Below, one piece after another: positions 43,387 to 54,622 of a stretch of 64,000 nt of DNA. The notes beneath the pieces were generated by a model that searched no databases, was not told the DNA's origin, and was given only the letters and a program-made list of their open reading frames with translations. Made by a program: the position numbers and the translations under genes. The DNA is from Paralithodes platypus (lineage: Eukaryota; Arthropoda; Malacostraca; Decapoda; Lithodidae), in assembly GCA_032716605.1 (NCBI GenBank), contig CM064551.1:47428674-47492673 (forward strand), written 5' to 3'. The stretch's first letter is position 1. Each line of letters begins with the position of its first letter.

Positions 43387-45690
43387 CTATCTATCTATCT
43401 ATTGCCTGACGCCGTGATCCCCGAAGGGGTGGCCACGAACGAACCGCCCCCATGCACCTCTGTCCCCAGTCAGTCGACGCCCCTCCCCCCAACCAGCACC
43501 GCCTTCGTTCATGTAGTTCCTCACTCCATCCTTCCACCTCATATTCGGTCTACCTCTCCCCCTCTGTCCCTCCACCTCGCTCTCGTACACCCTCTTAGTC
43601 ATTCTCTCGCTTTCCATACGTTCCATATGGCCGAACCATCTCAAGTTGTTCCTTTTCACACTTTCCAGCACATCTACCTCCACACCACACCTCCTTCTTA
43701 CTTCCTCATTAGTCTGTCTATCCCTCCATGTAACTCCGCACGCACTCCTTAAGTAATTCATTTCCACTGCTCTCACTCTTGGTCTGAGTCTCTCAACCAA
43801 CGTCCATGCTTCGCTTCCGTAAGTCAGTGTCGGGATTACCACACTGTCATGCAAGGACTTCTTCACTTCCATACTGACCACCCTATTTCTTGTTACTGCT
43901 TTTAGCGTTCCTACAACCCTCTTCCCCTGTTGTACCCTCTCCCGCACCTCTTCATCCATAGTCCCATGTTTACTCAACACACTGCCCAGATACTTAAAAG
44001 AGTTGACGATCTCCATAGCCTGACCGTTCAGCTTCACCTCACACTCTGTGACTTCACCCCTTTCGAAGACCATAACCTTGCTCTTCCCCGTATTTACCTT
44101 CAAATTCCGTTTTTCGCACACTGTTCCAAACTCATTTACCAGACCCTGCAACTCCCATTCATTATCACTCATCAGAACTGTATCATCCGCAAACAGCAGT
44201 ATAGGTAGCTTCCACTCAATTCCCTCCCTTTTCAGCGATACACCAAATCCACTGCTCTTGATAGTATTTCTTTCATAACTCCATCCATATATACAGTAAA
44301 CAACCACGGGACATCACACACCCCTGTTTCAAACCAACATTCAGGTCAAGAACTCGCTCTGCTCACTCTCCACACGTACTGCCGCCTTTGCACCCTCATA
44401 CATGCTCTTCACTGCTTTCAGCAACTTGCCCTCTACTCCGTATATTCTAAGTACTTTCCACAAACCTTCTCTATCCACTCTGTCATAGGCCTTCTCCAAG
44501 TCCATAAAGGCAACATACACCTTTTGTTTCTTCTCCAGATACTTCTCCACAACACAATTCAGGGTAAAAATCTGATCTACACATCCTCTTCCCTTCCTAA
44601 AACCTCCCTGCTCGTCGCCTATCCATTTCTCCGTTCTCACTCTCACTCTCTCAATCACTACCCTACTGTATACCTTCCCTACTACGCTTAGAAGACATAT
44701 TCCTCGGTGGTTACCACACACTCCTCTTTCCCCTTTGCCCTTATAGGGGGAATTATGCCAGTCTTCCAGTCATCGGGTGCACTCCCCTTCTCCCATGCTA
44801 GTTTGCACATTTTCCATACCCATTCTATCACTATCTCACCACCATACCTCAACATTTCCCCACACACTCCATCTGTTCCTGGTGCTTTCCCCAACTTCAC
44901 TGTTTTCATGGCTTCCCACACTTCTGACCTCCTGATCCCCACCTCCTCCACCACTTCTCTCTTCTTCTCCCTCCCACCATATCCAGCTATCTTTGCTGGC
45001 TCTTCATTCCTTTCATTTAGCAACTCACTGAAGTACTCCCTCCATCTTTCGACTCTCTCTTGCTTCTCGGCTAGCATTCTCCCATTCTTATCTTTCACAC
45101 CCTTACTGTTTCCCTTGCTACCTTCCCTAACTTTCTTGACTTCTTTCCAGAACAGTTTCTTACTCTCCCTCCATTTTACACTCAGATTCCTTCCAAATTC
45201 CTCATCTACTCTTCTCTTACTTTCCTTCACTACTCTCTTCACCACCCTCTTACTCTCCACGTACCTCGCTCATTTCTGTCTCTCGGAATCTTCATCCCTC
45301 TACTACCCAACCACTCTCTATATGCTTTCTTCTTTTCTTCCACAGCTATTCTTACCTCTTCTGTCCACCATGCTGTACCTTTCACTCCCCTCCCTCTTCT
45401 CCTCACTCCACACACCTCCTCACATGCTGCACAGATCTCATCCTTAAACACCTTGCTCATCTCCTCCACTTCCTCCATAACTTCCAGGTCGAACCCACCT
45501 AGTCGTCTTTCCACTGCTCTCCTGTACTCCTCCCTGACTTCCCCCTCCTGCAACCTCTCCACCCTCCTCACCATTCCACCCTCCTCTCGCTCTCCTCACC
45601 CACTTCTTTTGTATCCTAACCTTAGCTACCACTACATAATGATCAGACAGACCCCCTCCAATACCCCTATACACCCTAGCAATGTAACAA
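43387..45690 (-). mobile_element. 5'-truncated non-LTR retrotransposon, (ATAG)n tail
   Basis: Inserted in the gag of DIRS E with an 11-bp target duplication tgcgtaacaat (43376-43386 and 45691-45701). The 3' end on the minus strand ends in ATAG repeats (43387-43403). The 5' end is truncated within the coding region. Confidence 0.88.
43399..45574 (-). pseudogene. LINE reverse transcriptase, frameshifted
   Basis: Non-LTR RT with the segment after the endonuclease (TAWWTEEVRIAVEEKKKAYREW), KLGKAPGTDGVCGE, NHRGICLLSVVGKVYSRVV, GFRKGRGCVDQIF, FMDLEKAYDRVDREGLW, the catalytic LLFADDTVLMS, and a C-terminal NNLRWFGHMERM block typical of endonuclease-RT elements in arthropods. Frames change near 45250 and 44700, and two single-base indels around 44310-44345 disrupt the QGCVMSP region. 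The clade looks RTE- or R1-related, but this is not certain. The upstream endonuclease domain is missing. Confidence 0.85.
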
Positions 45691-47801
45691 TGCGTAACAA
45701 TGTATTGGGAAAAAAGTCTATACGCCTTCCCCCGTAGCCTAAACTCCCGGTCTAGGTGAGCTGGGGAAGGTGTAGTGAAAGGATCTTTAAGTTCGCATAG
45801 ATTGATTTTGGGGGCAGCTAAAAATGCAAACAAAGCAGATGGAACTCAGCCGGCAGAGAAGACCGGCAGAGAGAACCAAGAATGGCTGTCCTGAGGAATT
45901 TGGTGCGAAGATTTTGAGGTGAAGGTGGTCGCAAAGTTCTGAGCCTCTACCTCCCATTCCACCCAAGGTCCTGGACCCAACTGCCCCACCTTCAAAACTG
46001 GATTAGCGGCTGTGTCTGTGACCGTTTGTAAATCTAATTCTGGAGTGAGAGCTGACAGTGCTTTTATATCATTAAAACCGTCATGCTTGGTCCAGTCAGA
46101 AAACAGTTTTGAAGCTGATGCAGGGGGTAGTGCAGGTGTAGCTGTATACACAAAATAGTCATGGTGATAATAGTTAGGAATGGCCTTAATATTAACATCA
46201 AGTACATTACCCCCAATATCTAAAGCTCGTAACTTTCTAGATTTATTTCCTTGGAATACCCACTCTCGTGGCACTGGAAGCTCCCCTGACAAAGTGGGCT
46301 GTGCTACCTCTGGCTTAGTTGGGACCATTTGTACCCATGAATCATCTGGACCGTATAAAAGGGGCATAGCTACCTTTCTTAACGGTGCTTTATCTAAAGG
46401 GGGAGGATTCACATCCGCTACTACCCTTACACTAGAAGTAGTCAGTGCCGCCGAAGCAGGCCTAGTGACCATAGTAGGTGATACAGAAGGAGGGTGCGGA
46501 ATCTGAGTTAAAGCAATGGAAGTAGTCAGAGGCCGAACACTTGAAATTGTCATGGAAGCTCCCAGGTCCACTGTAGGAGTCTCCGGCTGCTGGCCAAATT
46601 TTTTTGTTAGAGCAGTAGCTAATAACCCATCTATTTCCTCCGCCGTGACAAATTTAGCAGATGAAGAACTAAGAGGTGAATCATTCCTATCCTGTGAGTC
46701 GTCTAAAACTGAACCCGACTCCTGCACCTCCATGTCAGAGATTATAGACACCTCATCCTTGTCATCTGGCCCGTCATGAGAGGATTCCGCCGAAGCCGGG
46801 ACCCCTTCGTGTTGCCATGTTAAGTCTGGAATGGATGATGGGATCGCAGTGTCCCGGTGGATGTCCGCCATTACCTGTGTCTCCTGAACCAGACGTGGGC
46901 CTTCATTCCATGGTTGGGAATACCTCCACACACCTAGGCCTTGGCCTGAACTCCCTTGGGAGTCAGTTACCCCATCAACCACTGAGCCCCCACTAGACCC
47001 TTCTAGAGGGCGATAACTGCCCACAGAACTCTCTAATTCTAAGTTTATAATATCCATTGGTAACCTGTCCGCCGGTAACACCCCCACCACAGTCTCTGAC
47101 TCCACTCCCGCCCCATCAGATTGGACATTAGATACGTCGGGAGTAGAGGCAGAAAGTGAGGCACGAGGCTCCGGCGAACGCCGGGAGGCCTTTCGTTCAT
47201 GAGAATCTTTCCTGGAAGATTTGTGGCTTCGGTGTGACTTAGATCTATCACTAGAACTGCTCTTGGACTTCTCCTCTTTGCTCTTCTTCCTCGCCGGTGA
47301 AGAAGAGTGACTAAGCGGCTGTTGTCTGAGGGGCGACCTGGACCGCGCCCGTGACGTGGAGGCTGTCACCGGGGGCGTAGGTTCACGAGGTCTCTTAGAT
47401 GTGCCGGGGGCTGGAGTAAGTGCTGTACCCTGCCCAGTCTCTGCCGACTTTCGTACAATTACTCTAGATTTAGAAGGGGTACGTTTAATAGGGGGGTGCT
47501 CAATAAGTAATTTATCCCAAAGAATTACGTTATCACATTGAAGGGCTTTATGAGCCACTGTGGTAGCATAAGTGGACAACAGCTGCCTGACCTCCCGCAA
47601 AGCGACCGCCGCGGGTCTATCATTGTCTCGCAATACTTTATTACACAATTGAGTACAGAAGGTACAGTTCTGCGTCACCCACAAACCCCTTGAGCGATCT
47701 AAACATTTAACACATCTAATGCAAAGAGTGTCTGCAAAGATAGGGATACCTGAACAGGAGGGTGTAACACACAAAGCAAAAACAGGGTCTAGGGCAGCCA
47801 T

Positions 47802-49445
47802 GACAGAGACTGGTGGAAAACGAACCCACCCCCGGGTTTACTCCAGGTTCTCTATAGACCCGCCGGAACTCCGCCCTGGAAAAAAGAAAATTTCCAGGAA
47901 TTAATGCTCATAAGGCTACACCAACATGATCGAACACAAGTGTTAAATAACCCGCCGGGTAACGAGACGTAATACACAACCATTACAGCTCGCTACGCGG
48001 GAGGTTCATAAGTAAAGATTTCAGAATATCTTAACCTGTCCAAAAGATTTACGAATATCCTCTGACATGATATAAAGACCAGCATGGCTTTTATAAATGA
48101 TGCAGTCTTCCCAGTGGTGTTTGTTAAGTTTTACTGGAAAACCCATAAAAAGACGCCGGCCCCCGTATTATCTCGCAGATCAAAAACTGGGAAGCCTGTC
48201 TTAAATGCTAGATCTGACTTCTCCCGAAGCGTCCTAGATCGCCGTATGTCGAAGGCGGCGATACTTTAACGTATCCCTCAATTGTCTGGTCAACTATACT
48301 GAATTGCAAATCCGTTAATCCCACCCTCCCAAGGTGCAACCGCCGGGCGTGAATTTAAGTTTATAACGTTAACCCCAATTGTTCCTATCCCCACTTTGCA
48401 AAAGATCGCCGGGGAGGAAAGACCAATCAACAAACTGCCTAGTTTTACTGGCTTTGCAAAACCGGGAAAAACTATACTCAACAAGTGTCCGCTTGAACAC
48501 TTAGTTAAATGGGTAAAGCCATCCCGCCGGGAAACACAGGCTCCACCACAGAGACGCAGTCCTAGAGAGCCTCAAGCCACCACTCGCCGGGGGAAACAAG
48601 CCTATTTTAACCACGCGTGATTAAAACTCGGCAACCAGCCGGGTTTTCACGGTGTAACCGAGAAAACCCGCCGGAAAAGGCAACCCACCCCGCCCAGATT
48701 CAATCTGAACGCACCAAATAGACCGTGGAATTAGCCAAAGCACAACTAACCCAGGACACACAAATAGTCCGTGGAATTAGCCAATACACAACTAATCCAG
48801 GACACACAAATAGTCCGTGGAATTAGCCAATACACAACTAAACCAGGACACACATGACACAGTAGTACATATTTATAACAAATCAATAACACTTGTACAT
48901 GTGGCAAAGCTACGAGAGGCTGGCTAGGCCTAAGCAGACGGAAATAATACGTAATCATGTCGTAATATAAACAAAAAGCACTGAATCATATCACAACAGG
49001 AACCACCATCAACACACCAATGTAGCACAAAATTCCCGGCAAAGGGAAGAACTGACTCGGGACCCAGATAAAACTTCACTAAGTGAAGAAAAATACGCTG
49101 GGAACGTCAGAGAAAAGAAAAAGCTACTTCATCAGAAAGATAAGAAGAAGCCTAATAACGCGTAGTGAAAGCCACCTACATCACAAAGCTAGCTAACCGC
49201 GAAAACGTTTCACGCGTCCACCACGAGACCACGAGGGTACACCCGAAATAGATGTCCCAAACACACGATCCAAAATACACTGCACTGCGGGCAACCCGCC
49301 CAGGACACTCCTGCTACGCATATCCTAACCTTACTCGATACATCCCGGAGTAAACAAATGAGAAAAAACTCACTAGGGACTCAGCAAATGCGGAACCAGT
49401 GGAGCGTGGGGAGGCACGTCCGGGTAGGTTGAGCGCAGAGCAGAG
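47802..49445 (-). other. DIRS copy E leader (5' UTR)
   Basis: No gene seen. CGCCGG occurs at 47861, 47953, 48155, 48341, 48407, 48525, 48585 and 48669 in otherwise AT-rich DNA. A 46-bp unit starting caaatagnccgtggaattag is repeated three times (48714, 48761, 48807). Closely similar to the leaders of D and F. Confidence 0.7.
48714..48853 (-). repeat. 46-bp tandem repeat in DIRS E leader
   Basis: Three units of 46-47 bp ending ccaggacacac. In copies D and F the corresponding place has a single unit. Confidence 0.9.
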
Positions 49446-49756
49446 AAGGAAGAATGACGCCTGAGTCAGCGTCTGGTCAAAGATCCACACAAGTACATCC
49501 ACGATTATATGGAAAGCTTATGAATAGTTATTCTTATTTTCTTTTTGTTTTTTTTATTTGTTACAAAGTTTTTTCGTAGTGAGAACCCAATTTCATAATG
49601 ACTGAACCATGAGTGAGGTTGCGTGCACTCATGATGAAGGCTCCTCAATTTTTTATGCTCTGCGCGGTAGATTCAAACTACGGCGGATGAGTGTTTGAAG
49701 AGGGTGCCTTATGTAATAGGCATAATCGTCAATGATGGAGGGGCCACTAATAAATA
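49446..49756 (-). repeat. left inverted terminal repeat, DIRS copy E
   Basis: Inverse of the right terminal repeats in A, D, G and Y: from ggaagaatgacgcctgag to gatggaggggccactaataaata. The outermost bases match the left half of the internal complementary regions (tttattagtggcccctcc). Confidence 0.85.
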
Positions 49757-51541
49757 TCCTATTGTATCAATCAATTGTTTGGCAAACCATAGTGAATTGC
49801 AAATCCGTTAATATAACCACCCGAAGGTACAACCGCCGGGTTTCATATTAAATGTCAAACTAAGTTTCATATTAAAGATTTCAGCATATCTTTACCTGTC
49901 CAAAAGATTTAAGCATGTCTTCTGAATCTTCATAAAGATGAAGCATATCTTTATTAACGATGAAGTCTTTCAAGTATCCCTTTACACTTGAAACACTAGT
50001 AAGATTCAGGCATCTTTTTATCCCATAAAAAGTCTAAGCCTATCTTAATCTCTAATCCGACTTCTCCCAGAAGCCCTCATAGATCGCCGTCTTGAAGGCC
50101 GTGATACCCTATTGTATCAATCAATTGTTTGGCAAACCATAGCGAATTGCAAATCCGTTAATATAACCACCCGACGGTACAACCGCCGGGTTTCATATTA
50201 AATGTCAAACCAATTGTACCTGCCCCAGACCTCTTTGTAAAAAGGTCGCCGGGAGGGAAAGACCAAACAAACAAACAGCATTGTTTCAATGGCTTTGAAA
50301 AGCCGAGAAAACCATATCCAACAGGTGTCAGCATGATCACCTAGATAAATGTGTGGGGCCCACCTCGCCGGGAAAAAACACAGGAAGCCTGATCACAGGC
50401 TCGACCACAGAGAACGCAGTTTCTGATGAGCCCTCAAGCTACCCAACTCGCCGGGGTAACTACCGATTTTAACCAACTTGATTAAAACCCGGTAAACAAA
50501 ACGGCTTTCTCGGAGCAATCGAGAAAAACCGCCGGAAAGGCAACCCACACCAATCAGAACGCAATCTGATAAACATAATCAGACACAGTCCGAAGCTGCT
50601 GGATCAGCCAGTCACAACTAATCCAGGACACACATGACACATGAATACATTTTTATAATAATAAACAATGAAAACACTTGCATATGTGAAAAACTACGAG
50701 TGGCTGGCTAGGCCTGGTGAAAATGGAAAAAACACTTAATGACGTCGAAACACAATCGAAAAGCACTTCATCCCACCAAAACTGGAACAGCTCCCACACC
50801 AACATCGTAGAAAAAACCCGGGTAAGGGTAACACTGACTCGGGACCCAGAAAGAACTCCACTACGTGAAGAAAAAACACCAGGAACGTCAGTATAAAATA
50901 ACATAGGCTACTCCATCTGAAAGATAGCTAGAAGCCCGACATCGCGTAATTAAAGCCTTCTAACAAGCTAGGACTAAAGATAGCTAAACACGAAAAACAG
51001 TTTCAGAGCGTCCTCAACTCGGCCACGAGGGTCCGTCCGAAATAGACGCCCCAACAAAACGACCCAAAATACACTTGTTCTGCGAGAAAACCACCCATGA
51101 CACCCCTGCTAAGCTAATCCTAACCTTACTCAAGACATCCCAGAGTAAACAAATGAGAAAAAACTCACTAGGGATGCAAGAATGCGGAATCAAAGCGGAG
51201 CACTGTGGGGGACACGTCCGGGTGGGGTGAACGCAGAGCAAGGAAGGCGGATAGATGCGCTAGTCAGCGTCTGGTCCAAGAATCCACAGAAGTACATCCA
51301 CGGAATATGGAAAGCTTTTGAATAGTTATTCTTATTTTATTTTTATTTTTTATTTGTTACAAAGTTTTTTCGTAGTGAGAACCCAATCATAAAGACGAAC
51401 CATGAGTGATTTTGCGTGTGCTTATGATGAAGGTTCCTCTGAGCTCTGCGGCGGTAGATTCAAACTACGCTTATGAGCGTTTGAAGAGGTAGCCTTATGT
51501 AATAGGCATAATCGTCAATGATGGAGGGGCCACTAATAAAT
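49757..51541 (-). mobile_element. DIRS-like fragment F: leader plus left terminal repeat
   Basis: Only leader and left terminal repeat (about 51235-51541, ending ccactaataaata) of another DIRS are present. A ~105-bp block (cctattgtatcaatcaattg ...) occurs at 49758-49860 and again at 50108-50214. Copy E abuts it, so E may have inserted into F. F could be the lost left end of copy B, but the missing part of B's gag leaves this open. No gene. Confidence 0.75.
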
Positions 51542-51556
51542 ACCCACCTTATATTA

Positions 51557-51948
51557 TGTTGGGTTACGCCCCTCTTTATGACGTAAAACCACTCATTATC
51601 ATTCACGTGGACTTCACGACCAATCCTAGTACCTGTCAATAATGACGTCATAAGGTGTGGCTTCCAACGTGACCTGTTCTGGGTAACTTTCCATCAGAGC
51701 GGTCACGTGTAACCAACTCTATTGTGAGATCTCGGTAATGCTGACTAGAAGCTGATGTCTACTTAAACCTCAGATTCTAGGCGCACAGTACCACTTGCCT
51801 CCATCATAAACAGTCGGTGTAAGAAATATTATGTTTACTAATATGAGTAGTTGTATTAAGGTTATAATAGTGAGATATACTTTAAATATGTATTCTAGTG
51901 TTTAAGTAATTCATGGAGTAATAGTTGGATATATTGGAGTATCTAACA
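51557..51948 (-). repeat. putative 3' LTR, 392 bp
   Basis: On the minus strand it starts TGTTAGATACTCC directly after the purine tract and ends GTAACCCAACA, with TGTT...AACA termini. The other LTR is not in the window, so the assignment rests on termini, purine tract and position after env. Confidence 0.6.
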
Positions 51949-51960
51949 CGCCCCCCTTAA

Positions 51961-52440
51961 CCCTCCAGCCCCGGCTATGTATTATATATATATTCCTCGA
52001 AACCCGGGTGTTTTGGCCGAAAAACGTCTAGGCTAGGCTACCGTATATTCGTTAATCAGACTGCTTCCCGCATTCCCGCGCATCCCCAAGCATAGCTGTG
52101 TTATTTACCTGTAGAATGGCATTAAATAGAGCTCTCTAAGTCAACTGGTTGAGCTGTGATGATGATTTCATTGGAGATAACTTTATGGCCAAAACAGCCA
52201 CTTTACACCACTTTTCGATACTTAACAACAACATACAGGCACACCCGAACAAGCGACGCTCTCCTTCTTGTGGCCGGAGATGCGGGGCGTCGGTCCAGCC
52301 GGCTGTTGTTTACATGCGTCGGACCGACGCCTCGCACACGAAGCTCACAGGCTTTCAACCACTGGGCGTTCAAGAGGCCTTCCGGGTACCTGTTATATGC
52401 TTTTTTATGGGCGTTCAAGAGCCCTTCCGTGGTGAGAGGG
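51961..52440. mobile_element. TTAA-flanked MITE, 480 bp, with piggyBac 1-type ends
   Basis: TTAA at 51957-51960 and 52441-52444. The left end ccctccagccccgg equals the right end of piggyBac 1 and 2. The right end contains GGGCGTTCAAGAGGCC (52364-52379) and GGGCGTTCAAGAGCCC (52409-52424), 45 bp apart, the same palindrome pair as the left end of piggyBac 1. It is inserted between the LTR/purine tract and the rest of the gypsy-type element. Confidence 0.85.
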
Positions 52441-52444
52441 TTAA

Positions 52445-53411
52445 AGATAAGAGACATAATTTCTTCCACTGAAATTACTCCCAAACAAAATATAATAGAA
52501 AGTTATTATAGTATCAAGAATACATTTTTAGGTTTTGTGATTTTTTTGTTGTTTTCTTTTTCTTTTTGTAAAATTAAGTGAAGTTTGTAAATTTATTATA
52601 TAAAAGGGAATTTAAAATTAAGGAAATCTGGAAGAAAATTTACATAAGAACAATATAAAGAGATTATATATATAAATATAAGTGGACCCATACCCCAAAC
52701 AACAAAGACATAAGAGCAAATCGAACATAACTGAAGCAATGTAGAGAAAGTTTATCATCCTTTCGATAGGATCCTCCAATTACTACACCACTTCGTCAAT
52801 GTCTTTGATCGAAAATGTTATCCAGTCATTAGTGGTTCTGAAATATGAATACAATAAATAGTAGGGTATAGTCCAAGTGAATATTAAAATTAAAATTGAT
52901 AACTCGTGTTTCAAGAGTTATAATACTAGATTTCAACATTGATAACACTGTGACGAATTCGTAGATGTAGAGTGCAACTAATTTTCAATATAGATAAACA
53001 CTACGTTTGAAGCTTATACTAAGGAAAAGAAAGAGATAGGTAATATCTTTGAATTCTGGTTTTCAACACGGAATACCAAGGAAAGAAAATTAAACCAATC
53101 AAATAATATGCAATATGCAAATAACAAATAAAATGTGCAAAATAGATATACAGTATACTGTACACAATAAAATTTACATAGAATATATTAAAAAACAAAT
53201 GCTGAAAATAGAAAATCTGAAAAAGAACAATTCCAATATACAAATAAAATTTATGCAAGGTAAGTTAAACACGGAATCGTACCAACAAAAATGCCACAGG
53301 TCTGTTTACAAGCCCCTATTGCCTTACACATAATGAAAACAATTTACAGTCTAACATTTTGGATAATCTCAATCCTTGTCAACCTACCCTCAATGTTCCT
53401 GGAAATTACAA
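52445..53411. other. AT-rich 3' region of the gypsy-type element, no gene seen
   Basis: No recognisable coding sequence, only short AT-rich open frames without motifs. It lies between the env remnant and the purine tract and is probably degenerate element sequence. Confidence 0.4.
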
Positions 53412-53584
53412 GGCGTTTCCGCACCCTCCTCAGCTCCCCGCCATGGAGTGGCTTCGGTCACCCAGGTTTTATTGTGGTCGGCAGGGAGGGTTCTGTGGGG
53501 GCGCTCGGTTATGGCCTTGGCCTTGCTCGGGGCCTTGGGGCTGTTCGGCCAGGCAGCTTGGGGAACAACAACAACAACAACAAC
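53412..53584 (+). mobile_element. retroposon with (AAC)n tail, shortest copy
   Basis: Starts ggcgtttccgcaccc and ends cagcttggggaacaacaac. It is the 3' 173 bp of the family at 22701-23221. It interrupts the end of the env-like gene; the valine run seen when env is read through here is its AAC tail. No clear target duplication found. Confidence 0.85.
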
Positions 53585-54559
53585 GATAATGAAAATAAGC
53601 ACGACAAGACCAGTGAACAGTGGCAGAGGGTAGACGTACTCAGGGCGAACGAAATACATGAATGACAACGTATCCATGGATGTGTTAATCAGCTCCAAAG
53701 TTTCAATCTCACGCGAAATTATCTTGGGAAATGAAAAGTTGTTCGTAATATTTACTTCAGACGGAATGCTAGCAAACAGAATACCATGTTCTGTGAACGA
53801 AAGCATGTGAGTGAAAGATGGGTAAAGAGTAAGATGTGACGAAACCAATAGACACGAGTCCCTTACATAAACTTGGCCAATACATGATTTATGAAAGGGT
53901 GCACGGTCCGGGCAAGTAATCAGTAGTTCTGAAGCAGTCACAAAATAAAGAAAATTAGTATTAATTACGTGAACATGAAAAAATGGGTGAAATTGAACCG
54001 GAGTGAAATTACAGTTATCCAGGATATCGGCATTGCCAATAATAGCTTGAACGCATTTGTTAGACTTCATTGGCAGTAAAGGAACGGCAGACGCTGGGCA
54101 AATAGTAAACAAGCCGAGAGCCGTGTGACACCACGCATGAACAGTGGAGGAACTCAATAACGAATAGTATTCATCCGTATACTACCCTTTCGAAACTAGC
54201 AAATTCTCGGCAGGAAAATTAATAGTGAGCAAGGAATTATGAAATTTTACCGGAAAAAGTATAATTTCAACCCAAGACAAACTCATGTCAGAAGCAAAAG
54301 GGATCAAAATAAGAAATTTACCGTGACTCACGTACACCTCGAGGAAAGGGTAATAAGACTCTAATTCTGAGTGAACCACCAACGGTACCAAATCAAATTC
54401 CCTCTTTGCCAATTTCAGCAACTTGTATAAGTCAGCCAAGGAAAGTAAGTCAGATGTCACTAGTCCGTTCTCCGCGTGAACTAAAGGATGCATATAACAT
54501 TCAAAATTCTTCCCCAAAATAGTAGATATAATATCCCGGTATCCATAATACCAAGACAC
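53585..54559 (-). pseudogene. errantivirus-like envelope protein remnant
   Basis: Membrane fusion glycoprotein of the gypsy-type element, C-terminal half. A single frame with one TAG at 54182-54184. Visible are a conserved ectodomain region with spaced cysteines (residues around DNCNF and ITCPDR ... CIGQVYVRDSC) and a hydrophobic transmembrane stretch (LPLFTGLVVLIFI) near 53610. The retroposon at 53412-53584 cuts off the cytoplasmic end. Only about 60 bp separate it from the integrase stop, so the N-terminal half with any signal and fusion peptide is missing. Relation to gypsy/baculovirus F-type Env is inferred from layout and position downstream of integrase. Non-functional. Confidence 0.6.
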
Positions 54560-54622
54560 GCCCTACAATCCTTTCTACGACACCCATCTGAGGAACCGAA
54601 AAAACAAATTATGACTAAAAAT

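Larger units (their letters stand above)
42835..47801 (-). pseudogene. DIRS gag-like protein, copy E, interrupted by a LINE
   Basis: Longest gag frame here. Start MAALDPVFAL (47801), cysteine-rich N-terminus (CIRCVKC, CTFC), basic SR-rich region, acidic linker, KFGQQPETP, PLLYGPDDSW, GNVLDVNIKAIPNYYHHDYF; open for 651 codons to 45846. A frameshift near 45848 follows, then DREFRLRGKAYRLFSQYIV to 45702. The LINE at 43387-45690 is inserted there. Gag resumes at 43371 (SMLRSTQAIADTDVRRS) and ends in a proline run at 42835. Confidence 0.83.
33177..49756 (-). mobile_element. DIRS-like copy E, heavily nested
   Basis: Runs on the minus strand from the left terminal repeat (49446-49756) through leader, gag, RT/RNase H, recombinase and 3' UTR to a truncated right terminal repeat (33190-33335; the outermost ~200 bp are missing). 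Inserted in it: a MITE (33355-33957), piggyBac 3 (34345-38722), a retroposon (39520-39912), a MITE (39922-40402) and a LINE (43387-45690). It is the only copy here with an intact left terminal repeat. Confidence 0.88.

Noticed and set aside
44707..45447. 246-aa open frame on the + strand
   Set aside because: Antisense of the LINE reverse transcriptase. Composition is Ser/Leu/Phe-rich without motifs, whereas the minus strand has clear RT motifs.
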